Assembly: GCA_025738555.1 (NCBI GenBank)
Contig: JAOVFP010000023.1
Coordinates: forward strand, 806,001-870,000
Source: Cyathus striatus
Lineage: Eukaryota > Basidiomycota > Agaricomycetes > Agaricales > Nidulariaceae
DNA: 64,000 nucleotides
Reading direction: 5' to 3'
The translations under genes and the position numbers were made by a program. Shown in pieces: positions 35,301 to 45,663 of the stretch. Under the pieces are notes generated by a model. The model searched no databases, was not told the DNA's origin, and saw only the letters and a program-made list of their open reading frames with translations. Position 1 is the stretch's first letter, and each line of letters begins with the position of its first letter.

Positions 35301-36926
35301 TGCATTTGCTGTATCTGGCTCATGTACCATGCGGTACAGTCCCTTCCCTCGCTTGGGAATCTGTGCTACTACAGCGCCATCAACACCTTGAATTACACAT
35401 TTGCTGCCAGCAAATGTGACCACAAATCTGGCATCATCCAGCATGCCTACTGAAATTAAGGTGTACCCTACCTCTGGAGAGTACAAGACCTCTGTGAGGC
35501 GTAGCTGCGAGATATCAATACCGTTTGGTACATCAATTACCATCTCGCCCTGCCCTATTGCACTGAATTTGTGCTTACTGGCAGCCTTAAAAATGCATGG
35601 GGGGATTTCTTGAAGGCTCGTAAATGCGTCGCGGTATGGAGAAATGTGCCGCGTGCACCTGGAGTCGACTATCTCCATGCATGGAGATTCTGTGGACACG
35701 CTGTCAATTACAGCGTTAGCGGCAGAGATTTCCTCTGAGTCTGAGGCCGATTCCTGGGATATATTGTCCCACTCACTTTCAGATTCCCCCAGTGACTCCC
35801 AACTTGCTGCTGTTTCATTGCCCACCTCCGAGAAACTGTCGTCACTACCCAAGGGCTCATCGTCTTCGCTTGCAAAAGCTGAAGACTCATACAGCATTTC
35901 CTCTAGCTCGAAATCGCTGTCTGAAAATGCTGCAAAACCGCCCTCTAGTTCAGAATCGGAGTCAAGCACAGCGTTTGCAGATCCAGCTGTTTGCTTGGAG
36001 GACGCCGACTGCTCCTTCTCCTTCTTAGCCTTTGGGCAATTGCATTTCCAATGGCCCGTCTCCTTGCAATAAAAGCAAGCACCCCTTGTCTTCTTTTCCG
36101 ACCCCTTTCCTCCACTCGAGGTGGCCGCAAGCACAACATCTGGTTCGCTCTCTTGTGTTTTCTTATAACGCATTCGCTGCCTCGAATCCCTGGAGTACTC
36201 TTCCGAGATCGCAGAAATCAAATCATCCGGCTTCACTGGTCTGCCCCACATTTTTGCGGTAGCCAGCAAACTTGAAGCAAACTTGGAAAGATGAATAGGT
36301 AAGCTCGAAATGATTGTAGAACGATAATCATTTTCACTAATGTCCACCCCTAGCGAGAGCAACTCGATACGATATTTCCGCAAATTATCCAAGAATTCTT
36401 TCACGTTGCCTTTCAGTGGGCAACGTGAATCGAGGAAACCCTGTCGTAAGTCCATTTGCTCAAATGTTCCTTTGTCGGTATACTCCCTAACTATTGTTTC
36501 CCAGCACTCCTGCACTGTCACCTTATCTTTGATCAACATCAAAGCTGAGTCGGGGATTTTCTGGGTAAGTAAAGACTTTGCTGAGCGCTCGTCTTTGTCC
36601 CACTGAGCAATATCCCCAGATGTGATTGTGTCCGATGGTGGACTAGTAGCAGCTGCGTCCCCCTCTGAAGGCTGGCTTGGTGCAGCAGCACCCTCGGTAC
36701 CCTCGGCAGGAGGAGGACTGGAAACAGTGGCAGCAGCAGCAGCAGCTACTGGTGCATGAGTCAACACAGGGCGTGGGGTCGAGCTGTCAAAATGACCCCA
36801 GTACCCTTTTGCCTCCACAGCGTCCTGGAAACGAAATGAGAAAACAGTCCAGTTTAAACCATTTGTGTCCAATTTCGGCACAGAACCCGGGAGCGTGTCG
36901 GAGAGCGATGTAGATTGGGTAGACAT
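32355..36926 (-). pseudogene. Copia gag-pol polyprotein, inactivated
   Basis: One frame of about 1,520 codons starting MSTQSTSLSDTLPGS at 36926 and ending ELGLIRV at 32355, broken only by TGA at 34734-34736. In order: gag with CFYCKETGHWKCNC zinc knuckle; protease region with VDSRCTRHIS, where the family has DSG; integrase with HX4H (FHCCMGH) and CX2C (CESC), then HSDLWGP, LHSDRGGEY and NGVAERRNRT, so all three acidic catalytic residues look intact; reverse transcriptase with WVFRAKKDADGSVVRYKARL and the catalytic LVHVDDCM; and RNase H with GYSDAD, CDNQSA and STTKSEY, where a Glu is expected in place of Lys. The TGA stands where relatives have Arg (ALLHASGLPKSLWGEA follows). At least three inactivating changes are therefore visible, all compatible with CpG deamination. 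Confidence 0.92.
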
Positions 36927-36982
36927 GATAAAAGTAAGTTCAACATATTGTAAAAATTGTTTCTTTGAGTTAACAGCGGGCG

Positions 36983-36994
36983 GGGCCCATAACC
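36983..36994 (-). promoter_or_regulatory. Primer-binding site matching the initiator tRNA-Met anticodon arm
   Basis: Directly inside the 5' LTR the minus strand reads GGTTATGGGCCC. This is complementary to GGGCCCAUAACC, the anticodon stem-loop of initiator methionine tRNA, not to a tRNA 3' end. Drosophila copia is known to prime from an internal iMet fragment in this way. The match to this fungus's own tRNA is inferred. Confidence 0.75.
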
Positions 36995-37434
36995 TGTAGA
37001 AAACCTAGATAGTATCACTCAGCACTGTGAACAACGGCTGTGTATTAAATAAGTACCTAGATAGTATCACTAGGTAATTGTAAGTAGACGATACATTATG
37101 TACAAGTAAGAGACTCACCTCAGCGCTGTGAACAACGGCTGAGGTGTACTAGCTAAAGTACAAGCTTTATATACATTACGAGTCCTTTACTCCAGGATGA
37201 AGGAGTAAACTACATAAGAGGGAAAGTGTGTGCCACAGAGTGCGCTGTGCAACACAGTAGCAGTACAATACAAAAATGTGTTAGTACATATAAAAATGGC
37301 AGCATAGTGAAACTTGTAGAATACAATAAGTACAATATATTACCTAGCCGCGCAAGGAGCTTATGACCTTGGTGGCTGCTGAATGAATACAAGCAGGCGC
37401 GAATCGGACCGAAAGGCGTTTGCATAATCCAACA
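36995..37434 (-). repeat. Copia LTR (5' LTR of the element)
   Basis: 440 bp with the same ends as the other LTR. It lacks 23 bases between two copies of aggcgc, as expected for a slippage deletion. It is followed by the TGTGG duplication at 37435-37439. Confidence 0.92.
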
Positions 37435-37439
37435 TGTGG
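37435..37439. repeat. Copia target-site duplication, right copy
   Basis: TGTGG, matching 31880-31884. LINE ORF1 resumes in frame immediately after it. Confidence 0.85.
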
Positions 37440-37873
37440 TGCCAACCCCAACAGCCACAGTAAGGAATGGGTCCTGTCATACACTAACTGCCCCTCTACC
37501 CTCTCTGATGGTGAATGCCAATGGGTTGAAACTCTCCACAAGATTACCATCACCACTCTCCTTGCTGTTGCCAACTCCAGGCAAGCTCCCATTGTCTGGT
37601 GTGCCATCTGCTTCTCACAAGATCATTTCATCCACTTCTGCCCCTTTGTCACCCTCTCAGACTGGCATGATACACACCTCCCACACACCTGCTTGCACAA
37701 TGCTGGTGCAGAAGAGGGGGGATCCAGGGGTCAGGGATCATACCTGGCCAGGGGCTCCTTTCACAACTAGAACAGAGGTGGACGAGGCTTCCCAAATCGT
37801 AGACGTGCCTCCAGGGGCAGAGGTTTCTGATACGTAAATATTCTCACATGATTAGTAACTTCTATGTCATCTC

Positions 37874-37973
37874 CTATATAAAAACCCTTTTACTGTTTTC
37901 TTGTACATTCATGATCTAGTCTTCTATATAAAAACCCTTTTACTGTTTTCTTGTACATTCATGATCTATGTCC
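37874..37973 (+). repeat. Two tandem 50-bp units, each with a TATA-like box
   Basis: ctatataaaaaccc begins at 37874 and again at 37924; about 45 of 50 bases are identical. Each unit starts with a good TATA-like sequence and ends catgatcta. They lie between LINE ORF1 and a small open frame, so they may act as internal promoters, or may be a simple duplication. Confidence 0.75.
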
Positions 37974-38269
37974 CTGAAATAAATACCTATGAGACTGACT
38001 TCCTTCTCCTACATGCACTAAGCCAGATGCTCTTACTACCAAAGGTCCCTATACATATCTCCACCAAATGCCCTGAACTAAGACAAATGACACAATCATA
38101 TTGCTGCCCAACCATACAGAAGGTGACATATGAAACATTGCAACTTCAGGCTTGCATCTTGACCCTACCACCAGTTCACCTTCTGCTGAGCCCCCCAAAA
38201 TCCATAATGCCCAGACCACACAGACCAACACACCCATCCCCCCTGCCGATGCCTGAACCATATATGTAA
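37961..38269 (+). CDS. Small ORF between LINE ORF1 and ORF2, unknown
   Basis: ATG 37961 opens 102 codons beginning MIYVPEINTYETDFLLLHAL and ending in a Pro/His-rich tail (PRPHRPTHPSPLPMPEPYM). No domain is recognised. The first ATG lies inside the second 50-bp tandem unit. It could be real LINE coding sequence, a piece of an unrecognised insert, or chance; the strand is G-poor, which favours long chance frames. Confidence 0.3.
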   Translation: MIYVPEINTYETDFLLLHALSQMLLLPKVPIHISTKCPELRQMTQSYCCPTIQKVTYETLQLQACILTLPPVHLLLSPPKSIMPRPHRPTHPSPLPMPEPYM

Positions 38270-38693
38270 TAGCTGAGTATATAAGGCAAGCCCCATCACC
38301 CACCAGCTACACTCAATGTACTCCCCCAACACTACTCAGCTTCTCTTTGAAGGCACCCTCCTTGCACTTCTTGCTTCACTCTGGGCAATGCTAAAATTTC
38401 TCCAGCTTGCATATGCTGGACTAACTGACTGCCATGACAGCGGCTTAGCATCTTCCACCCCACTGCCCGCCTAAACTTGACTCAGGTCCTGTACATGCCC
38501 TCACTCTCTCATAATGACCCACACCATCTCCCATGCTAACTGCTCACCCAGGACCTACCACATACACCACAACAAGTCCTGCAACAATGGCAATAACTTA
38601 CATACCCTGTCCCTACTGTATCTCACTTCCCCCACCCTGACCTATCCCACACCCTCCCTTGATACATGACGTCACACAAGTACATAATGACAG

Positions 38694-39056
38694 ATGTCAG
38701 CACTCTTGCCCCAATACTTACCCCCATATACACTCATTAATACTGCATTTATTCAACACATTGAACCAAGTGAATACTTACTCCCCAAAGTGAATCCAAC
38801 TTTGGCAAACAACACATCTATAAAAGCTGAACCTCTGGTACAGGTACTTTGCCAAAATGACATGCCCCTCAAAACTGCCTACCTATGGCTTATCATTCCA
38901 GGCTTCTGTGTCTTGGCCCTACTCCCAATTGCCCTCTACCTCACCCATCACTATATATGCCACCTCTGCCAGCATAATACAGCCCTTAAAAAACTTGAAG
39001 TTCAGATGGTTAAGGTTGTGACAATACATACCTACAAGGAAAGAGGTAAGCAATAG
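38694..39056 (+). CDS. Small ORF with one predicted membrane helix, unknown
   Basis: ATG 38694 opens 120 codons (MSALLPQYLPPYTLINTAFI). Residues about 60-88 form a clear membrane segment, TAYLWLIIPGFCVLALLPIA, followed by LYLTHHYICHLCQHN with a CX2C pair and a basic tail. This resembles a small type I or II single-pass protein. It sits between LINE ORF1 and ORF2, where no such protein is expected. A TATA-like gtatataagg lies about 410 bases upstream (near 38277). It is intact while ORF2 is broken, but it is short enough to be chance. Confidence 0.35.
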   Translation: MSALLPQYLPPYTLINTAFIQHIEPSEYLLPKVNPTLANNTSIKAEPLVQVLCQNDMPLKTAYLWLIIPGFCVLALLPIALYLTHHYICHLCQHNTALKKLEVQMVKVVTIHTYKERGKQ

Positions 39057-41259
39057 TCACTACATTCACCATGACTACCCCACATAATAGCACACCCAGA
39101 AATGGACTATCCATACCCCCCCAAGGCAGGTAACCACAGAGCACTGGGGAAGATAGGGGGATATAAGATGGAAGTGAACCACATAGTTGAGGTTGCTACA
39201 AACAACTAGCTACACACTTCCACCCTCACTCTCCCCCACTAATATGCATACTACTTACAAATTCTTCATGTATACAAGCCACTTCAAATAATTGACCATG
39301 TCTCAGCTTCCCAACTCTATACTACCCATGTACCATAGAGTTCCAATGAAGCTAATCCCCCATATAACCTCAACTAAAACTACAGCTTGTAAGGAGTCAT
39401 AACCTTACATGGCTGGCACCTAGTGCCTAGACCCAGCTTGAAGGAAAGTAGCTTCTCACCATTGGGTGAACTCCTTCACAGTTATGAGCTGCCTCTAGTA
39501 GTAGATGGTGGCACAAACCACCCCCAACCTTAACTAATGCTGAATACAACTGAAGAACTAAATATATCAATGGATGAGAATAACTGGTCATGGACAACTT
39601 GCAACCCCGGGGACAGAGGAAGTGCAAATCTGGGTGCCATTTTAACTTCCAATGATGACCCCGGGGGGGTAGGATGGCACCACACCGAGCCTGCTCCCCA
39701 ACAGGAGCAACACTCACCACCACCCCAAGCATCAGGTGTTGCAGACACCATTAGGATGCAAGGAGGTTTGGATGTACCAAATTCCCAAGAGGAATACCTC
39801 AATGATATCACTACCAATATAAACAGTGCTGACGCACACATACTCAAAAACTTGCGATCCGCCCTTCACATTGCTACTATAAATATTTGAGGAGGAGGTA
39901 CTCCTGCAATGCGTCCTAAATAGAAACATGTACATGCTTTGATGTGAAACTCCCGTATAGGCATCATGACTGTGCAGGAAACTCACATCACAGACACCAT
40001 GCTCCATGAGATCCAAGGTAAATATCCCCATCTCCTCATACACAACTCCCCTGACCCAGAACAGGCCACCACAAAAGGCAGTGTGGCCATCATCCTCCAC
40101 AAAGGCTTGGTCAACTGGGAAACACATGAATTCATTGAACTCATCCCTGGATGAGCAGTTGCAATATCACTCCACTGCAAAAATGATGACTGGCTACACA
40201 TAGCAGCAGTCTATGCTCCATCTGGTAATGTAACAGCAAACACAGCCTTCTGGACCACCCTCCTAGACGCTTGGAAGCAGCACAGACTATGCAGAAAAAT
40301 GCACATACTCCTAGGTGATCTCAATATGACGGAATCCTCAATTGACCACATACCAATCTGACTTGAAGATTCAAATACACCACACACATTTACCAAGCTT
40401 AAAGACCACTTCAAACTATCGGATGAATGGCACCTAGAGAACCCCACTACCCTATACTATACTTACCATCATGGACTCACATCTCACTCACATATAGACC
40501 AAATATATGCCACTGAGAAACTTATTGACTTCTCTCATGAGTGGACCATCTCTTCATCAGGTGTCTCACTGACCACTTCCTAGTATCCATGCAACTGGCT
40601 CCACCTACAGAACCCTTCATTGGAAAAGGAAGGAAAGCACTTCCTGCCTATATAGCCCATAATAAAGGTGCACAGAAGTGCATACAAGGACTGGCCCATG
40701 AACTATGCACTACCTTAACAAATATACAGCAACACTCAAGATCCCCTGAACTAAACATACAGACACTATGGGCCTCCTTTAAACAACAACTCCTTATACA
40801 AGTAAGCAACATAGTAAAGAGCCAAGGATTACACCACAACATACAAATAACCAAATGGGAAACCCGTCGTAAAACAGCACTAACTATGTCTGAAACTCTC
40901 AGTGCTGATGAGCTATCCCAACAACTATATACTATTGATGCCAACATTAAAAAACTTCAAGCCACCAAAATGAAATGGGATCATGATAAAATTGCAGCCC
41001 ACTTCCACCTTGAAGGTGAAACTAATAGCAAATTTGACTATATCATCAACAGTGAACACAAACTCAGAGAAACAATACATTCTCTCTGCTCAAACCCCCA
41101 AGGCCTCCTCCCAGAATATACAATGAACTCCAATGAAATGGTAGAAATTGCCACTGACCATCACAACACCCTACAAACCTCACTGGAGTATGACCTTGAT
41201 GACCTTGAACAATATGACACTACAGAAGAAGTCCTATCACATCTCACACCTAGGATTCC

Positions 41260-42671
41260 CATCAGCAAATCTGCAGGCGCATTCTCACGACATTATATGT
41301 CTTTTAAAGACCGAGATGCTGGGAATATCACAAAAGTGTTCAACTTCGCTGTATCATTTAACTCTAGGTCATTTGCATTTAATGTAGTAGTTATCTTTAA
41401 ATGTCAATTTGGTCTTTTGAGTGTTACCCAAATGCATTCCTTTTCCGACATGAAAGACACATGAAAGACACCTTGAAGCTCACTTAATTTGGTAGTAAAT
41501 CAAAAATTTTCATATATTTCAATTCTATTCTAATACTATGTATAACTACTTTTATACATAATCCATAATTATGTACTACAGAATAATATAGCACTAAAAA
41601 ATTGGAACTGTTAGTAATGCAAAAAAGCGAGCCAAGTAATAGATTACCTACACTCCTGAACAAATGTACTCCCTTCCAGTACCCTCCACTGTAGCCTCTA
41701 TACCGCAAAATTGTACATCTGGAACAACAAATTGCATTGATAATGTTCAGAAATGTCAGAAGATGCGTTGATATTCAAAAATAGTGAAATATAAGCTTAG
41801 TACTCACCCAAAACCCAGCTGCGCATCTGCTACTGCACACCAAAACATCACCCTATTGACATCCTACAGTCACTGAGCGCCTCCTAAGGAGTGTTCACAT
41901 AACCTGCTGAGCCTTGCTAACTTGATGAAAAGAGGATTAGTGCAGAGCTTGATGGTATAAGCCAACTCACTTCTATCCTGATAGATAATAGTGTTGGGGC
42001 AGTAATGGGGCAGGAGGGCTGAACACTGAGAAGGGGCGGTGGGAGGGAGGACAATGCATCAATGGCGACAGGTTCTTCAATTGAATTTGCTGATCGGCGG
42101 AAAGGCTTGAGACTCGGATCCTAAACTTAACATTTAGTGAAATTGCCCTGGGCCAGTAGAATCTAGCACGGTTGAGGCTTAGCTAGATGCCGGCCTATCC
42201 GAGGCTCGGTAAACAGGGTCAGGATGCTCAGCATCTATCAGTGATCAACTTGAAACATTTAACACCAGTTAACGCCCTGTTCTGGTTTAACGATTTGGCT
42301 TGCATCCCCCCATCCTTCAACTTCTCGTTCTCTCTGTTACCATACAAGTTACTTTGAGCCTTAATAGTACTTATGCTATATGAGTTGTAGATTGTGCACA
42401 TTGTATACATGTACCATAGCATACCCAGAGCAGATATGTACTACACATTGATATAGTTAGTAAATGTTAGAATGCAATGAAAGACGGGACGCAAACGTAA
42501 CACCAACCGAATGCAAATCCATGTTTTGAAGAGGTGAACAACGGAGAGAAAGTCAACGTTGATGACAGAAGAGAAAGATAACTCATAATGCCAACACAAA
42601 TGTCACCTAACGTCACTTTGAAAGACAATGTGCCGAATGTTCTCACGAATGCGCATGCAGATTTGCTGATG
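41260..42671. mobile_element. 1.4-kb DNA transposon-like element with terminal inverted repeats
   Basis: Ends are CATCAGCAAATCTGCA on the left and TGCAGATTTGCTGATG on the right; the inverted match extends, with some mismatches, to about 60 bases (for example GCGCATTC on both arms). It interrupts LINE ORF2. Outside the ends lie CC on the left (41258-41259) and CC on the right (42672-42673); removing the element and one CC restores ATT CCT CCA in the LINE frame. The superfamily is not clear: the 2-bp duplication is unusual. No transposase frame is seen, so it is non-autonomous. Confidence 0.8.
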
Positions 42672-44328
42672 CCTCCAGATAAACAAGTCGAACTAGTAGC
42701 AAGCCTCTCTACTGGTGAAATACAAGTGGCCCTCAAACAAGTACCCAATGATAAAGTATCAGGTCTTGATGGAATCCCTATTGAAATCTGGAAATGGCTT
42801 GATACTGCCCACATTGCCTCCCACCTTGCTGAAGAGCCCTCTCCAGACATAATCACAATCCTACAGCAGCTCTACACTGACATCAGCACCTATGGTATCT
42901 CACCAGGTATAAACTTCAATGAAGGCTGGATGTGTCCAATTCACAAGAAAAATGACAGAACATCTATTGAAAACTACTGCCCAATTACAGTACTGAATAC
43001 AGACTACAAAATAATGACACACTCCCTTACCAACTGCCTTACAACAGTTGCCCCCAACCTCATCCACCTTGACCAAGCCGGTTTCATGAAAAACTGATCC
43101 ATTACAGACCAAACAGAACTAATCACCCTGGTTCTCCACTACTGCAACACCACCAATACCTCAGGAACCATTGTCTGCCTTAACCAAGAAAAAGCCTATG
43201 ACTGCATTCACCATGACTTCCTCTGGAAATCATTGAAGAAACTGGGGTTCCCAGATGAATACATCAACTCTGTTAAAGCCCTATACACTGGAGCACATAC
43301 CAAAATCATCCTTAATGGAATCATTGGCCTTGGCTATCTCATAATCTGGGGGTATAACAAGGAGACCCCCTCTCATGCCTCCTATTCAACATTGCAATTG
43401 AGTCCCTAGCAAGCTGCATCCAAGCATCTACCATCACTGGCCTCAACCTCCCTGGACTATCCAGCCCTCTACAAATTAATCTCTTTGCAGATGACACCAC
43501 CATTTTCCTCAATGAAGAAGACAACATGCATGCACTCTTCTCTGAACTGACCCAATGGTGCAAAGCCTCAAGGGCCAAATTTAATATTGCAAAAACTGCC
43601 ATTATCCCTCTTGGTAATGAACAAACACACAAGATGACATGTGAACAAAGATGTACTAGCCCTTCCCACCCACCCATACCAAACAATATTTGAATCATAA
43701 ATGACCATGAACCCATTCATATCCTTGGAGCATTCTATGGTTATGGCATCTCCCAAGATGATGTATGGCAACCAACCATGGAGAAAGTTCAACATACTCT
43801 CCTTCACTGGGAACACTTCAATCCAACCCTAATAGGGAGATGCAAAGCAGCCTCTGCCATAGTAGGCAGCTATACCCAATACCTAATCAGGGTCCAAGGA
43901 ATGCCCCCAGTTACACAAAACAACTTCACTAAACTCATTGATAATTTTGTATACAACAAAAAAAGGTGAAAAGAAATACAATGCTATCAGTATGGCAATC
44001 CTTCAACTCCCCATTGAGCAAGGTGGACATAATCTTCTTGATCTCAAAGCACGTAATGAGGCTATAGAACTCATGAAACTTAAAACATACACAGAACCTG
44101 ATACATTCTGCCACCCACCATGGGCCAAATTAGCTGATCATGCCTTTGCACTTGCAGCTAAAGCAAAAGTGAGGAGACGGATTGGCCACAAACAATGCCA
44201 CAACTTTCTACTACAAAACTGGAAATATATGACCAATCCACAGCCCTCTCCAAATCCCTACAACACATGTTAAAAGCTGCAACAAACCACAAAGCTGTTA
44301 TATCCATGCCCAGCTATATCATGCCAAC

Positions 44329-45058
44329 GTTACTGAAGGTTCCCACGTGACCTTCCAACATACCCAGTCCATTCCTGGAACATACCTGCTATGGGTTTAC
44401 ACTTCTTGACATTCCTGCCCAGGAACATACCCGGAACCCATTGGGTTTTCTATCAGATACTTTGGATATGTAGTTTCTCTTATGACAGCCTCACCATGTC
44501 ATTATACCATTACTCCTCTCTTCCATTCTCACTTGTATGTTTCATTATGGTCAATGTAGTTTAGTTTCTTATTCTTCATTCTGAGCATGTCATTTGCACC
44601 ACTACTCCTCTTTGCCCAGTCTTTATTTTGTTTACTTACACTTAGTATTCTGTCTCAGATTTGTATCTACATCTTACTAGTACATATAAATAGTCTTCCA
44701 AATGTACTAGGTAGTCTTCAGTATTCATATCAACTCTGTACACTTTCTTCCTACTCTAAGTTCTGAAACCCACTCCAGGTTTTCCTTTGGGTCTCTCTCC
44801 CACTGCCTAGTGTAGTGGCAAAGCCCTTCACATACTCTGGAATGTTTCCTTACATTGGATATCATCTGTTGTGAAATACGAACCATTCCCTGGGGATATC
44901 CAGGCAGCGCAGCACATACACTGAAGCCACGGTTCACTTCCACACTTCTGCTTCTGTTCCCTGTACCTGTACTCACTTTGGGTTTCCATTATAGTTCTCC
45001 CATGCCTTCTGGGTGTCTTTGCATTCATTTCCCAGTAGGAAGGGAATCAGTATGTAAC
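44329..45058. mobile_element. Probable solo LTR or similar insert in LINE ORF2
   Basis: LINE coding sequence stops making sense after PSYIMPT (to about 44328) and resumes as AKFAPTEITPHMKLAMPFWY from about 45060. The 730 bases between have no coding character, contain tacatataaatagtc near 44683 as a TATA-like box, and have short inverted ends GTTAC/GTAAC. These are LTR-like features. A clean target duplication was not found, so the boundaries are good to about 10 bases only. Confidence 0.5.
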
Positions 45059-45655
45059 AAAAGCTAAGTTTGCACCCACAGAAATCACCCCTCATATGAA
45101 ACTAGCAATGCCCTTCTGGTACCACCTAGGGAAATTAGAGAACAGGAATAGAGTCTACAATGACAGTTATGGAATATGCCAACTTAACAACCATGATTTC
45201 TGGTCTACTGGAGATATGGCTAACCATGCCTCCAAAAATTGGGCCACTGGACACATAAATGAAGATAATTGTATATGTACACACTGCATGGAAGACCGAC
45301 ACATAGAGTGTACAAACCCCATCCAATGCTGTGCCAATGCCCACATGAAACTAAAAACCCTCCACCCTGAATGGAACCCACTATACAAATTTAGGTTCCA
45401 CCCCCCAAAACTGACTCTCCCCCCTGGCCTTGATCTACCTCCAGGTTTCCATCACACTCTTCCTATCTCACACCCAGACAACCCTCTACACCACATCCAC
45501 ATATTTGCCTCTACTGAAAACATCACACCCCCTCACTAGAACACCATCACACTATGCACACCCTGGGTTATTGATACAGTCACCATCCATACTGATGGAT
45601 CCTGTGAGGCAAATGGAACTGCAAGCACTTCTGCAGGCAGTGGCCTATGGTATGC

Positions 45656-45663
45656 TGAAACAC
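45656..45663. repeat. hAT target-site duplication, left copy
   Basis: TGAAACAC, repeated exactly at 46912-46919. Confidence 0.88.

Larger units (their letters stand above)
31885..37434 (-). mobile_element. Full-length Ty1/Copia-type LTR retrotransposon, minus orientation
   Basis: A 5,550-bp element with two LTRs, a primer-binding site, a polypurine tract, one gag-pol frame broken by a single stop, and a 5-bp TGTGG duplication, inserted in antisense in LINE ORF1. Copia type follows from the domain order protease, integrase, reverse transcriptase, RNase H. LTR divergence is low (nine substitutions and one 23-bp indel over 440 bases), so it is much younger than the LINE around it. Confidence 0.93.
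30917..37830 (+). pseudogene. LINE ORF1 (gag-like, CCHC), split by the Copia element
   Basis: Open from about 30917 to 31884 and again, in the same frame, from 37440. Removing the Copia element and one copy of its 5-bp duplication rejoins the codons across ACA TGT GGT GCC. The N-terminal third is Ser/Thr/Pro-rich. The middle has HKTALQEWVLLALLVAESKI and later YKPP-less structured sequence without a known domain name. After the junction comes a retroviral-type zinc knuckle, CAICFSQDHFIHFC (CX2CX4HX4C). A TAG at 37768-37770 precedes an Arg/Gly-rich tail (NRGGRGFPNRRRASRGRGF) ending at TGA 37828. The Arg/Gly tail suggests nucleic-acid binding and an ancestral sense codon at the TAG. No ATG occurs near the 5' end of the frame; the first internal ATG is near 31,105. 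Confidence 0.75.

Noticed and set aside
42588..42670. Apparent N-terminal extension of the reverse-transcriptase frame
   Set aside because: This part is the right inverted repeat of the inserted TIR element, not LINE coding sequence.
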